A stretch of DNA of 64,000 nucleotides from Saccharum officinarum (taxonomy: Eukaryota; Streptophyta; Magnoliopsida; Poales; Poaceae), in NCBI GenBank assembly GCA_020631735.1, contig CM036162.1, positions 92,738,401 through 92,802,400 on the forward strand, given 5' to 3'. The translations under genes and the position numbers were made by a program. The notes beneath the pieces were generated by a model that was not told the DNA's origin, searched no databases, and saw nothing but the letters and a program-made list of their open reading frames with translations. Positions within the stretch are counted from its first letter, which is position 1. Each line of letters opens with the position of its first letter. Positions 44,403 to 56,764 of this stretch are shown piece by piece.

Positions 44403-47400
44403 ATGGAGGCCGCGGCGGCGACCGCGCTCCCGTTCACGGCGGCGGCGGCCTTCCCCGCTGCCGCCGGGAGGGTGCGGGCGGCGAGGTGCGCGCGTCCGCG
44501 GACGCGGCGGTCCGTGGTGGCGAAGCTGGAGGGCGGGCTCGGGAAGGGGGTGCCCACCACCAACTACGTGGTGCCGCTCGACAAGGCCACCGGGATGACC
44601 CGCCCGCTCGTCGAGATCCTGCGGGACCTCAACAAGCGCGTCCCCGACAAGATCATCGACCCCGACACCGACACCGTCCACTGGTGAGTGCCGCTGGCGC
44701 CTGGCGACGACGGCCCCGTCTCGTGTGCGCCGACTGCTCGCTCTCATCCATCTCGCGTCTGGTTTCACTTTCACCTGCCTGCCCGGTCACCAGTTGCTCG
44801 TTTTAGAGGAGAATGCGTGATCCTTTGCTCTCTGGGAGGATTTTGTTTTTGGAGATTCCATAGTCAGACTATGCGAATTTGCAGCTACTTAGCCTGTTGA
44901 TGGGCGTAGGTAAATTGATGCTGAGAACGCGCATTTCATGGGATGGAACGGCTTTGCATTGAATCTCTAACTACGATTCATGCACCAAAAGCGGGCACAC
45001 CATCGTTCCACGTCGCCCGCTAAGCCGCGAGCCGTCAGATCGGGCGAGCAAACGATCTGGTCCGTCCGATTGCGGTCTTCGCGGGTGTCCTACCCGTTAT
45101 GCTGCGAAACCGGGCCGTCGCGGGTTCCTCGCGAACCCGATAACGGGCAACTCCCGCACCTCCCTCGTTCCCACGGCACGGGCGGGGCTCCCTCTCGCCG
45201 TTCCCACCGCCATCGCGTGGCCGTCGCGGCCGTGCTGCGCCGCTGCAGCAGCAGGGCAAACGTGCGTGGCCTGTGGCTAGCAGACCACGCTCTGCCTCCC
45301 GTCGAGCCGCGGGCGGCCATGGGACAACGCAGGTCCGGCGCAGCTCGCCGGCCGGCCAGCCGCCGCCGCCGTGGCCTTTCCCGGCCCGATCGACACCATG
45401 GGAGCCTGCTCACCACCGAGCAGCACGACTCCAGTCCGCCGTTGCTTGTGGCTACGGGGCTACAGGCCGCCTCGGCCCTCGATTCGTCCGTCCACAGGAG
45501 TGCACTATCTCAGGACTACCCAGCGCTGACTCTTGCCGCCGGCGCGGTCGCCAGCTGGCTGGAATTGGCTTTGCCGAGCCCATTCCCTGCTCTGTTCGTG
45601 AGGAAGAAGAGAGGGAAGGAGGAAAATTGATTTAGAAAGTTTTTCAGGGTCCCCGGTGCAAAGACCTACACTCAAATGAACAACCCTGCATAGTGCTCAT
45701 GTGCTGCGGGTTAATTTCGTAGAAGTTCAGGGTTACAGTTGCAAAGTCTCTGTCTTTAGTGATTTTCTGTTTTTAAATTCTTTATTAAATCGGCTGGAAT
45801 TGATAAATGCGTAGTAATTCATAGAAAAATCCAAAAATAACAAATCCGGTTTTGTTGAGCTCCACATATGTAGATCTATGCAGTAAATACATAATATGTC
45901 TATTTTACAAAGTTTTTGCTGTAGATGCTTGGCTATGCTTTTTAGTGTGAAATTCATATTTGCAGTTATCTTCCTCCAATTACTATAAAAATGTTATGGT
46001 ACAATATTCATGTGATGCTTGATCTGTGTTAAAAATTTCAGCTTCATTAGTATATGTATGACTAAGCTATTGATTTACCTTAGATTTATGTTGGTTAATA
46101 ATTTACAATTAATTTAAGTATGTAAAAATGAAAATATAAATTTAGGAGAAGCGTAAAATTAAATGGGCGATGGCCTGAGACACATATAGTCTCTAACGAA
46201 CATGGCAACATGCTCAGCTCTGATCACAATATTCTACTAGAGACCATACAAATTCATATATACAATATAGAATCCTATAGAGAGATTAGGTTTCTCTTTT
46301 TACTTTTATGTTGGGCTAAAAGTTCTAAAATCATAGAAAAATATAAAATGAAAAATCAAGCTTTGTTCAGTTTCTTATGACTACATCTATGCAATAGATA
46401 TATATCATATGCATTAGTGCAACTATTGCTCAACTCAACAGCTCAACAGCTCTCTCAACGCGGAGAGCAAGGTATACAAAAGATGCATCATGATGTGTCC
46501 TATAAACAACTCATATTTCCAAAAATGATTCATAACAATCTATTTATAGTCAAAGCTAAAAACATAAAACTACTAGATTACATAAATGGCATGAGTACCT
46601 CAGACATTAATATAACATGTATTTGCAAATAAAATTATAGACTAAACATGCTTTTACAAAAACCCTAAACCAACACTCTGCCGGCAAGAGCAGATGGGGG
46701 ACATGCATAGCAAACAAAATGACGGGCGAATTCGGTGGCCAAGGACGAAGGCTCGCGCCATCTTAGATATAGTAGAAGATGAACATGATTTCCACAAATA
46801 AATACTTATCCTACTACACTCCATAGAGTCATATTGAAAAAGGGCACATCTACGCTGCAAGCAGCCCACGCACTGGCCACACGCGGCAACGCTGCGAGCA
46901 TTTCTAGTATATACGGTAATATGTCATAGGATTCCAACTGTAGTATTAACTAGGTTGGTCAGCCTTCTTATCAGTCACTAGTGGCTGTAATTTGTCGTGC
47001 CGTCCTTCCAAGGGCACGTTTGGTCAGGTTGATGGTGGTGTTGATTGCTTGCAATTGCTGCTGTTGTTCGCAGATTCAAGGTATCCATTCCAATGGATTA
47101 TCAGAAGTTTCCTGTGTAACTTGTTCTTCCAATAAGTTTTCTTTAGAGAACATGTGCGCTACTGTTACATAGTACGTTGAATGAGTTCTGAATTGTAAAC
47201 AAGTTGGGTCGCTGTTCTTTTGTTTAGTTTATTAAAAGGGCTCTCTCTGTCCTTGGACTGTGTATAACGGATAAAGCTTCTATGGATCCATGTTGGCATC
47301 TATGCCTGGTCATATCGACTTTTTCAAATGAACCTACCTCTATTAAAGCTGGATCGTTTGGGGTTGGTATTAAAAAAAAACCATGTCTTCATTGGATAGA

Positions 47401-49210
47401 ATTTTATGCATACATAATAGGTTAACTGGTTTTACAGCTTGTTTAATTGGAGATGACTTGCTATCATAGATGCCTCGGGTTATTTTTCTCATTTCATTCT
47501 AGAATTTTTAATGTGGTGCCATATAACTACATAAGCTTAATAATTATACCTAAAATTACATTAGCTCGATATAAACTACCCTACTCAATGCTGAAGTACT
47601 TTGAGATTAAACTGGGTAGAGTGCCACTAAATTAGGTAAAGTCATGCAGTTCGACCTCTTTATCTTGGTCTAGTCATCAATCTCTTTTTTTAACAAATAG
47701 CCATCAATCTCTTGAGCCAGTAAAATAGAATAGTATATGATTCTGCCTCCTTTCATTTCATAACGACGTTAATATGTAGATCCTCATTCTCCACACATCA
47801 TAGCATTTCTTTTGTCATGAGTGTGGATTTGCCAGATGCGTAATTACTTTGGTCATCCAACACTGCTTCTATTCTCTTGATATGCAATGTTGTATGTATA
47901 TGTCCTTGGTTATGATGACAAGCGACTGTTCAAAAAATGAATTGACATACAACACAATCATTTGCACTTGACATTACTTGTGCTAACTGCTAAGTATTAA
48001 CATGGCTTCTCTCTTTGTATACAAGAAGTCTTTTACGTATTTTAAGGATCTGTCTGATGCTTATCTCACAAATTCTCAATTGATATGCAAGAATGTATCA
48101 TGATCAAGGATACTGATGTTGATTGCATCTTGATCCTGCAGGTACCATGCCAACAGAATGCTTAGCTTCTATGCACCAGGTGAGTTCTCTTTAGGATTTG
48201 AAACTGTTTTATGATTTCTTTTCAATGAACAGAATTTTGATTTTTTTTTCATGGATGACCCCACTCGTGTGGGAGCCTCTGGCACTGGGTCTGTCCTTTT
48301 TATGCTAAGTTGAATTTAGAGTAGTTTTTCAGTCTTGCATATGGGTTTTACAACATAGGTTCTTCAAGCTTGTATTATGGATGCATGTTATTGTTAGTTT
48401 GTTCATAGATTTCATGTTCAGCTGTGCAAATAACCAGCTTATAGCCTTATACCATGCCACACCTGTTTTAGAGAACCTGAAGATAGCTTGCCTCACGTAA
48501 CAGACATTGTAGATGTTTATAGTGTAATGTTTTACCCCATTAGGTCATTTTTCCTCTTAATTTTTGCTTTTTATATGCATTTCTGTTAGATATCTGAATT
48601 ATTATGACTGGAGATAATGGAATAACAAACACATGTGCTCTCTCTAAAAATTCTGCAGTTGTATAACTAGGTGCTGGTTTCTTGCAAAAGCACCAGTCTG
48701 TGTGCAGAGAAGTCACTGATGATTCCTATTTTCAGGTTGGTGTGGAGAAGTTCGTGATGTTATCTATTCTGAGAATGGAACTGTAACCGTGGTATATCGA
48801 GTGATACTTAAAGGAACTGATGGAGAGGTATCCTTTCTCACTTTTTCTCTATGGAATTGGAAGTACCCATTTGTTTTATCATCCTTCATTGCGGTCCGTT
48901 GTGCTTACACAAATTTAAAGTGGCAATTTGAAGTTACATGGTTCACACTAACTGCATCATCTTTTTTTTTCGTTTTTAGGCTAACTATTATACATTGAAA
49001 AAAAACATCTTTATTAACTAGTGTACTTCATCTTTGTGGGTGTAGGCATACAGAGATGCCACGGGCACAGCACAGGTCCATGAGGGGCGCAGGGAAGATG
49101 CTGTTGCCGCCGCGGAGGAAGCTGCATTCTGCAAAGCCTGCGCACGGTTCGGTTTTGGCCTCTACCTGTACCACCAGGATGATACTCATCACGACGACCA
49201 CTTCCATTGA
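44403..49210 (+). CDS. RAD52-2: RAD52-like DNA repair protein, plastid type (191 aa)
   Basis: Exons: 44403-44683, 48142-48179, 48736-48827, 49046-49210; all GT-AG and in phase to TGA. Residues 1-40 are Ala/Arg-rich and nearly free of acidic residues, like a chloroplast transit peptide. The mature part carries the plant RAD52/ODB signature: GVPTTNYVVPLDK, TRPLVEILRDLNKRVPDKII, WYHANRMLSFYAPGWCGEVR, YRDATGTAQ and EEAAFCKACARFGFGLYLYH. The family binds single-stranded DNA and promotes annealing during organellar or nuclear recombination repair. The C terminus is His/Asp-rich (DDTHHDDHFH). The second exon is only 38 nt and the first intron is 3.46 kb. A Copia element begins about 420 bp after the stop. 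Plastid rather than mitochondrial targeting is inferred from similarity to RAD52-2. Confidence 0.9.
44684..48141. other. Large first intron of the RAD52-like gene (3458 bp)
   Basis: GC-rich for the first ~950 bp, then AT-rich. No gene or complete mobile element is recognised inside; frames such as 44980-45630 lack domains. The donor is TGGTGAGT at the end of exon 1 and the acceptor is CCTGCAG before exon 2. Confidence 0.6.
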
Positions 49211-49627
49211 GGCTCAGTCTGCACCAGAGCTGGTCATAAGTTGCAACGTGCGCAGGATATGCCCCTGGAGAACTTCGTGTCCAGAATCAATTTTTGCTCT
49301 TTGCGTGGCGTAGTATCATATTCATACCACAAGCGACAAGGCATGCTTCCACCTGAACGTGATTGTAGATACAAAGAAGCCTGGAACTTGTTTCTGTTGC
49401 TCTCGTTGGTGGCTCGATGCCATCCTGCAAGAACCTGAACCTATCCAGATAGGAAATCAGTATGGAAATTCTGTTATTACCTTAGTTACCTGATTGTAGT
49501 ATTCCTTAATCTCATGTGGTGTACTAGCTGTGTAGGTGCATCTGTTCCTTCTTCCATGGTGCCAGATTCTATTTGCTTGTCTCTTTGTGTGCACATGAGA
49601 CCATCCTATTTATTTAGGGTGTGTTTG
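49211..49627. other. 3' UTR of the RAD52-like gene and flank
   Basis: T-rich untranslated-type sequence, ending in GGGTGTGTTTGGTTCG. That sequence looks like a MITE end and resumes (GTTCGTGG...) on the far side of the Copia insertion. Confidence 0.45.
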
Positions 49628-49632
49628 GTTCG

Positions 49633-49746
49633 TGTTTGGAATTGTGTCTCTATTGATTAGGGTTAACCCTAGAAGGGTAGCTATATTGGTTCCATACATG
49701 GGCCACATGGGCCTTAGCCTCATGGGCCTAAACACATACTCCAACA
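49633..49746 (-). repeat. Copia-2 LTR (3'), 114 bp
   Basis: TGTTTGGAATTGTG ... ACTCCAACA. One mismatch (T versus C in AGGGTTAACCC) to its partner. Confidence 0.95.
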
Positions 49747-49826
49747 CCCCCCGCAGTCTGAACTACCGGCGCAGCGGAGTTCGAGGCTGAACAAGAAAGA
49801 ACACACACAACCCCCCACAGACGCAA

Positions 49827-51942
49827 CTAGCCACCGGTGATGTTGAGGCTGGAGCGAAACTCGGCGAAGGTCGAGGACGGGAGGCCTTTGGTGAAGATGT
49901 CCGCGAACTGGGAGGTCGTCGGAACATGAAGGACCCGCACCTCGCCCATGGCCACCCGATCACGGACAAAGTGGAGGTCGATCTCCACATGCTTCGTCCG
50001 CTGGTGCTGGATGGGGTTGATGGAGAGGTAGACCGCACTGACATTGTCGCAGTAGATCAGTGTGCTCCGGGAGGGTGGAGTGTGCAACTCAGCAAGCAGC
50101 TGCCGGAGCCAGGCGGCCTCCGCCACGCCGTTAGCAACGGCGCGGTACTCCGCCTCGGCGCTGGACCGGGAGACCACCGGCTGGCGCTTGGAGGACCAAG
50201 ACACCAGGTTGCCGCCCAGGAAGACGGCGTAGCCGGAGGTGGAGCGGCGAGTATCCGGACACCCCGCCCAGTCAGCGTCGGTGTAGACGACGAGGTCGGT
50301 GGAGGAGGCCCGGTGGAGGAGGAGGTCGTAGTCGAGCGTGCCCCGGAGGTAGCGGAGGAGGCGCTTGAGAGCCGTGAGGTGAGGCTCCCGGGGGTCATGC
50401 ATATGAAGACAGACCTGCTGAACTGCATAGGTGATGTCCGGCCGGGTGAAGGTGAGGTACTAAAGGGCCCCGGCAAGACTCATGTACGCAGTGGGATCGG
50501 CCATCGGGGGTCCCTCAACCTCAGACAGCTTGCCCTGAGTGTCGACTGGAGTTGAGCAGGGGTTGCAGTCAGTCATCCCAGCCCGCTCCAGGATGTCCCG
50601 AGTGTAATGCCGCTGGTGAAGGAGGAGCCCGGCAGGACGGTGCTCAACAGTGACACCGAGGAAGTGGTGGAGCTCACTCAGATCCTTCATCGCGAACTCC
50701 TGCTGGAGAGCGGCGATGATCCTGCGGAGAAGGGGCTCGCTGGAGGCCGTGAGGACAATGTCATCAACATAGAGCAGCAAGTATGCAGTGTCAGCCCCAT
50801 GGTGGTAGACGAACAGGGACGTATCAGACTTGGCCTCCATGAACCCCAGGGTCAGCAAGAAAGCAGCAAACCGGTGGTTCTACGCCCGAGGTGCCTGCTT
50901 GAGGCCGTAGAGGGACCTGTTGAGCCGGCAGACCATGTTAGGACGGGTGGAATCGACAAACCCCGCCGGCTGACTGCAGTACACCGTCTCGGTAAGAAGG
51001 CCATGGAGGAAGGCGTTCTTGATGTCCAGCTGGTGGACGGGCCAAGACCGAGCTAGCGCCAGCGAGAGCACGGTACGGACGGTGGCCGGCTTGACCACCG
51101 GGCCGAAGGTCTCATCGTAGTCGACGCCCGGTCACTGAGTGAAACCCCGGAGGACCCATCGAGCCTTGTAGCGCTCGAGAGAGCCATCGGCCCGGCGCTT
51201 GTGGTCTAGATCCACTTGTCGGTGACGACGTTGGAGCCTGGCGGTCGGGGCACCAACTCCCACGTCTGGTTGGCGAGTAGCGCGGCGTACTCCTCTTCCA
51301 TCGCACGGCGCCAGTGAGGGTCTAACAGGGCGTCGTGGATGGAAGAGGGTACCGGGGAGACCACTGCGTCGCCGGTCGAAGCCTCGAGGGCACGAGGCGG
51401 CAGTGTGCCAGCCGCGTGCCGTGTCACCATCGGGTGAACATGCCGTGGGTGTCGGTGAAGCAGCGGCGGGTGGTAGACCGGCGGGGCACCACGAGCCAGC
51501 AGGGACTGCTGCGGTGGTGTCGGTGTCCCCGGTGGAGAAGGGACCGCGAGCGGCGGCGGCGGCGGCCTGCGCTGGTACACCTGTACCGGCGCGGCGAACC
51601 TCGACGGAGGTGCCGGGGCAGGTGCCAGGACGGGATCCAGCGTCGGTGACCGGGACGACCCCCCCTGGGGCAGAAGCGGGGGATGAAGGCCCCGGGTCTG
51701 CACCAACCAGAGAGGACGGGGCCGTGCCCGAGGACGACGGGCCCGGACCCACTGGGGATCCAGGACAGGTGGCCGGCTCGGCGCGTGGCGAAGCGGTACC
51801 TGCAGGAGACCACGAAAATGGTGGCTGGACCACCGGGTCAGTGGGAAACAGGGAGGGGGGGTCAGGGACCGGAGGGGTGGTAGTGCTGGAAAAGGGAAAG
51901 ACGGACTCATCGAACACCACATGGCGAGAGATGAGAACCCGT
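49827..51942 (-). pseudogene. Copia-2 reverse transcriptase and RNase H (disrupted)
   Basis: Minus-strand pieces in order: a Pro-rich linker, [57 protein letters not shown], the RT active site YVDDIV (about 50765), MKDLSELHHFLG, YTDADWAG (RNase H, about 50280), RSSAEAEYRA and IFTKGLPS. Stops interrupt after FTQ (TGA), PRA (TAG) and GAL (TAG). A stop plus a 1-nt loss sits at DKWI (about 51205), and another frame change lies in the Pro-rich linker. None of the enzymes can be made whole. Confidence 0.92.
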
Positions 51943-53460
51943 CAGGAGGTAAGGTCAAAGCATCGGTACCCCTTGTGATCCGGGGAGTATCCAAGGAAGA
52001 CACAGAGCGTGGAGCGAGGGTCCAGCTTGTGAGAAGAAGTGGCAGCGGTGTTGGGGTAACACGCACACCCAAACACGCGGAGGTGATCGTACCGAGGCGG
52101 GGTACCAAAGAGGGCGTGGTGAGGTGTGGGAGCAGGACAGGCAGCGGAAGGAAGGCGGTTAAGAAGGTAGGTGGAGGTGTGCAGGCCCTCAGCCCAGAAG
52201 CGAGCAGGAAGAGAGGCCTGAAACAGAAGGGTACGCACGGTGTCGTTGGTGGTGCGAATCATCCGCTCAGCCTTGCCATTCTGCGAAGAGGTGTATGGAC
52301 AAGACATGCGCAGCTGAACACCATGAAAGAGGAAGAAAGCTCGGGAGGTGGAGTTATCAAACTCGCGACCATTGTCACACTGGACGGCCTTGATGGTGAG
52401 GCCGAACTGTGTAGACACCCAAGTAAAGAAGTGAAGGAGCGTGGTAAACGTATCTGACTTTGCACGGAGAGGAAATGTCCACGAATAATGCAAAAAATCA
52501 TCAACAACCACAAGATAGTACTTATAACCAGAAATACTTAGAACAGGAGATGTCCATAGGTCGCAATGTACAAGATCAAAAATGCGGGCCGCATGGGAAG
52601 AAGAACTAGAAAAAGGAAGACGAACATGTCGGCCTAATTGGCACGCATGACACAGTTGCTCATCATGAGCTCGAGTACATGGAAGACCAGAGCTACGACT
52701 GAGCTGTGTCAGGGCATCACGTCCAGGATGGCCGAGGCGCCGGTGCCAGGTAGTAAAGGAAGTAGAAGCGGCGAAGGCAGCTGACAAAAGGGACGGCGAA
52801 GAAGACGAAGGTGCCGCCGGGAAGCGAAGGGTGTAAAGGGGCCCTGTGCTATCACATTGGAGCAGAGGACGTCGGGAAGCCAAATCCTTTACAGTAAGAC
52901 CAGAAGAGTCAAATTCCACAGAACAAGAATTGTCAGCTGTAAAACGACGAATAGAAAGAAGGTTATGAACCATAGAAGGAGCAACAAGAACATCAGGAAG
53001 ACGAAAGGAGCCATGAGCACCGGTGGTACCCACAGACGTGACTGGAAGACAAGAACCATTTGCGATCATAATGGACGAAGGAAGAGAGGAAGAAGGAGAG
53101 TGGAGCGACGAAAGTATACCGGGGTCAGGAGTGGTGTGGTAGGTGGCTCCCGAATCAGCGATCCACTCGGGTCCGACCGGAGGTGTCAGACCCATGGTGC
53201 TGAACGAGCGAGCCAGGGCCGCCTGGTCCCATCCGGCGACCCCCGGAAGAGTCCCAGAGGGTGGAGTCCACGCCGTAGCAGGGAAGGCACCGGGTGGAGG
53301 ACCAGCAGGAGGAGCTCCGGTGAGCATGGCCACCGGTGGATGCGAGTCGGCCCCGGGGGCGTGGTAGGGCCACATGGAGATGTGCCCGGACCACGAGTTC
53401 TCGAAGGAGGGCCATGGTGCCCCCCCTTGCGGCCCACCAGGTGTCGGAGCCTAGGTATGT
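51943..53460 (-). pseudogene. Copia-2 protease and integrase segment (one long open piece, stops at both ends)
   Basis: A 477-codon open piece (51942-53375) holds the protease site ADSGATYH (about 53160) and a zinc-finger-like HRRLGHPGRD ... CHACQLGRH. The integrase core follows, with VHCDLW, QCDNGREF and NGKAERMIR (the DD-E residues). It ends at a TGA where the family has Arg (DLTS*RV). Upstream, the frame to gag is closed by a TAG after GGHT. Most of the integrase is uninterrupted, unlike RT and gag. Confidence 0.9.
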
Positions 53461-55078
53461 CCACCCCGGCCGCCCCCGCGACCCCCTCTACGGCGACGAC
53501 GACCACCACGGCCCCCACCTCCGCTCGGCCCGGAGGGAGGAGGACCCAAGAGAGACGGTGGTGGTGGAGTGGTCGACCGCGGTGGCGTAGACGGACGCGG
53601 CGAAGTAGCAGCCAAGGCCGTCGAGGAGGACGAGGACCCCGTGGAAGTGGTGGATCCCGGCTGGAGGCCCTGCGTGAGCTCCTCCATGACGAGATCGTCA
53701 TGGACCTCCAGGAAGGTGGGGAAGGGCCTCTGGCGGGTGATCCACGTCCGGAGGTGGGCGTAGCGGTCGCTGAGCCCCCGGAGGACGTTGAGGACCAAGA
53801 TGCGATCCTCCACGGGCCACCCAAGGTCCCCCAGGGAGTCCGCCATGCCCTTCATCCGACGGCAGAACTCGCCGATGGAGAGGTCACCCTAGACGAAGGT
53901 GCGGAAGCTCGCGTCGAGACGCAGAGCCCGGGCCTCAGCGTTGCCCAGGAAATGGCCCTCAAGGGCAAGCCACGCCCGGCGCGCGTCAGGGGAGGTGCGA
54001 ACGAGGTCGTGGAGGTCCAGAGAGATCGTCCCCAGGATCCAGGAGAGGACGATGCTGTCGAGACGCAGCCACGACGGTGTCTGGACGGCGACCGAGGCGT
54101 CAACGAGGACGTGGTCATCGAGGGCGTAGCGGCGAAGAGTGAGAAGCACCAGATCCCGCCAGCGGGCGTAGGAGGGCGACTCCGGCTCGAGGACGACCGG
54201 GATGAGAATGCGAATGTTCTGGACCCCCTGGCCTGGTAGTGGAGCTGGGCCACGAGCGGGTCGGCCGGGTCATGCCAGAGGACAGTAGTGTGAGACACGC
54301 GGCGTCCCGGCGAGGCAGAGGAGGTGGCTCCGGCGTCCTGTGTCGTAGGAGAGGCGAGAAGGTGCTCCGCCTCGGTGATCTGGCGAGCCAGGGCGTCAGC
54401 CGCGTCGCGCTCACGCTCCCAGACGGCGGCGGCCGCACGCACACGAGCCTGCCCCTCCGTGGCGGCCGCGCGGGCAGCAACAAGGGCGGCGGCGAGGGCG
54501 GAGTCGGAACCCGTGCCATGAAGAGGAGGCGTACCCCCACCAGTAGCCATGGCTGCCCGATGGAGGAAGGCGGCATCAGACCCGGCAACACGCAGGAGGG
54601 CGGCCAGGGCGGCTGGAAGGTGTTCAGCGCCCCCGGCCCCGGTGTCCGCACCCAGAAGGCCAGCCAGGGCGGCCTGGAGGGTGGCTGTGCCGGCCCCTGC
54701 AGGCACCAGAGGAGTGCCCGCCGCCGGTAGAAGGGGAGCCTCAGCTCCGGCGGCAGCAGGAGCAGCGTCCTCCCCACCGCCCGTGCCCGCGGCATCCGTA
54801 CCCGCGGTGAAGGCCGCCGCCGTATGGGTAGGGAGGGGGAGGGATGGCGCCAGAAGACCAGAAGGAGGGGGGCGAGAGCCAGGGGCGAGCGTGCCAGGAG
54901 CCGCGCCCAGGCCGGTGGCGGCGCCCGCCCTAGACAGACCGGCGACGCCCGCCCTAGACAGAGCGGCGGCGGCTCCAGGCGATGGGGAGCGGAGGAGGTC
55001 GGCCCAGGAAGGGGAAGAGAGGGGAGGGAACACAGAGAAGTAGGAAGAGGAGGGGGGAGGGTGGCCAGCCATGGCCAC
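53461..55078 (-). pseudogene. Copia-2 gag (disrupted)
   Basis: The presumed start is at 55078 (MAMAGHPPPSSS). An Ala/Pro-rich N terminus is followed by DPADPLVAQLHYQ, then a 1-nt loss in a G run (54224-54228 on the plus strand). In the next frame come RYALDDHVL and LGTISLDLHDLV, a UBN2/gag-type helical domain. A TAG interrupts after FRTFV (about 53891). Then LRTWITRQRPFPTF and an Arg/Gly-rich basic tail follow. The 460-codon plus-strand frame through this region is its antisense shadow. Confidence 0.88.
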
Positions 55079-55155
55079 CGGCGACAGAGGAGGCCGACGG
55101 CGGCAGAGGATGTGGCCGGCAGCGGCTCAGGAAGAAAAGAAGAGGCTGGATACCA

Positions 55156-55269
55156 TGTTTGGAATTGTGTCTCTATTGATTAGGGCTAACCCTAGAAGGG
55201 TAGCTATATTGGTTCCATACATGGGCCACATGGGCCTTAGCCTCATGGGCCTAAACACATACTCCAACA
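55156..55269 (-). repeat. Copia-2 LTR (5'), 114 bp
   Basis: Abuts the tRNA-Met-type primer-binding site on its left and the GTTCG target duplication on its right. Confidence 0.95.
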
Positions 55270-55274
55270 GTTCG

Positions 55275-56253
55275 TGGAGTCACTCCATGCATCATGAGTT
55301 CATCCTATGAATTTTGGTGGAACCAATGTTGGCATTTCTTAGCACAATCACCAATTATGGAGATAGAATCCATCCCGAACAACGACACCAGAAATGCTTG
55401 TTGATATTTCTTAAATGCTAAAAATTAAATAAATGTAGAAAAATAAAAATGTGAAAAATAAATGGCACAAGTTACCTCTACGAGGCTCTCCCCTAAGCTA
55501 GCTCCAGGCCTATGGTCCGACATGTTGCTTGGTGATGACTCTGAGGTAGGTTATTTGCTTTATTGCATATATTTTTATATGATTTTACGAATAGGCTTAT
55601 ACCTTTGTTTATTTCATTCATGTCTATACTCAGCAGTTTTGGTACAATGATCAAACTAATCATTTGATCAAGGTAGGCTAATTAACCTAAGCATCATGCT
55701 TAATTTTTAAAACCTATGAAGGTATGATCGTACATTAACCATACTCCAAACCAAAACTTACTTGTATAGAAGATGAAATGATAAACAAGATTTATTCGAC
55801 GGATGTGAAGATATATGAAAGTGAACTAATTATTATTTTTCTTTTAGCATGATTAATGCATAACTATAGTTTTATTATCTAGGAATTTTAGCAACACTAT
55901 AAAAGGATAACTATCGATTTACCTTCGGCAAGGGCTCACCGTTTAATGTCCAATGAGCAGGACTCTTCTCCTTTTACTTTTTGCTTGATGAAGGGACATT
56001 TGATCTAGGAGAAGTAGATGCAAATGTTGTTACTTTCGTTCGCCACACCATGTTGATTTTCTTTGGTGGTGTGGGGGTGGAATACGTCCCTTTTGTTTCC
56101 ACACCTTGATGTTCTTTTTGGGCGGTGTGGGAACAACTTTTGGTGTTTCTTCTTCTTTTTAGTTGGATTGTTTTTCTTTAGCTCCGGCCTCTTTTTGCTC
56201 TTTTTAACGAGGTTGTCCATCAATTGAGGCTGTATCTCAACCTCTTTAATACC
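55275..56253 (-). mobile_element. Gypsy internal-region debris (Lys-rich linker) and spacer
   Basis: AT-rich sequence to about 55930. Between 56005 and 56223 the minus strand encodes a Lys/Pro-rich stretch (KKSKKRPELKKN, VVPTPPKKN) of the kind found near the gag-protease junction in grass gypsy elements. It continues in orientation with the protease remnant to its right. Confidence 0.4.
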
Positions 56254-56764
56254 TTATGGGTTCGGCCTGTACTTGATTCTTATCATGGAGCATTGCTCCT
56301 GCCTGGGCCAAAAGTCAAACTTTTCTTCTTTACCATTGATGTTGAAGCAGATTTCTCTGTCTCCAACATCAATCTGTGCTCCTACAGTGCTTAAGAAGCG
56401 TCGTCCAAGGATGAGGAGCGACTCTTTTGTTGTTTCCATATCTAGCACCACGAAGTCAACAGGGACGAAGTAACCCCGGATTTTCACCAGGATATCTTCG
56501 GCAATCCCTACTGGATAGCGGACCTTTTAAGTCGGCTAGTTGGAGCATCATCGGCGTTGGCGCTAAGTGTGTGAAGTTCAGCTTGTCAAATACGGCCTTG
56601 GGCATCACACTAACGCTAGCCCCTAGGTCGCACAAGGCATGATCAAACTGCTAGGCCCCGACTGAGCATGTGATTGTGGGGCACCCAGGGTCCTTTTTCT
56701 CAGGCAGACGGTTAAGTATATGGGCGCTACACTCTTCCGTCAACTTGACAACCTCCATGGATGG
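56254..56764 (-). pseudogene. Ty3/gypsy aspartic protease remnant
   Basis: The minus strand carries GASVSVMPKAVFDKL (about 56580-56640), LAPTPMMLQLAD, then, after a frame change near 56525, IRGYFVPVDFVVLDMETTKE, LLILGRRFLSTVGAQIDVG and FNINGKEEKFDF. This is the retropepsin-type domain of plant gypsy elements; the usual Asp-Ser/Leu-Gly context is only partly kept. It stops where an unrelated LTR begins at 56765. Confidence 0.75.

Larger units (their letters stand above)
49628..55274 (-). mobile_element. Copia LTR retrotransposon (5.64 kb), very short LTRs, coding region dead
   Basis: The target duplication GTTCG lies at 49628-49632 and 55270-55274. LTRs are 49633-49746 and 55156-55269. On the minus strand the primer-binding site TGGTATCCAGCC (55144-55155) follows the 5' LTR and a G-rich tract (GCGGGGGG, 49747-49753) precedes the 3' LTR. 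Gag and pol occupy 55078 down to 49827 in normal Copia order (gag, protease, integrase, RT, RNase H). They are broken by several in-frame stops and at least three frame changes. It sits about 420 bp downstream of the RAD52-like gene, in opposite orientation and probably within a MITE. Confidence 0.93.

Noticed and set aside
52857..54239. 460-codon open frame on the plus strand
   Set aside because: It is exactly antisense to the Copia-2 gag/protease region; low-complexity Arg/Gly-rich composition and no domain.
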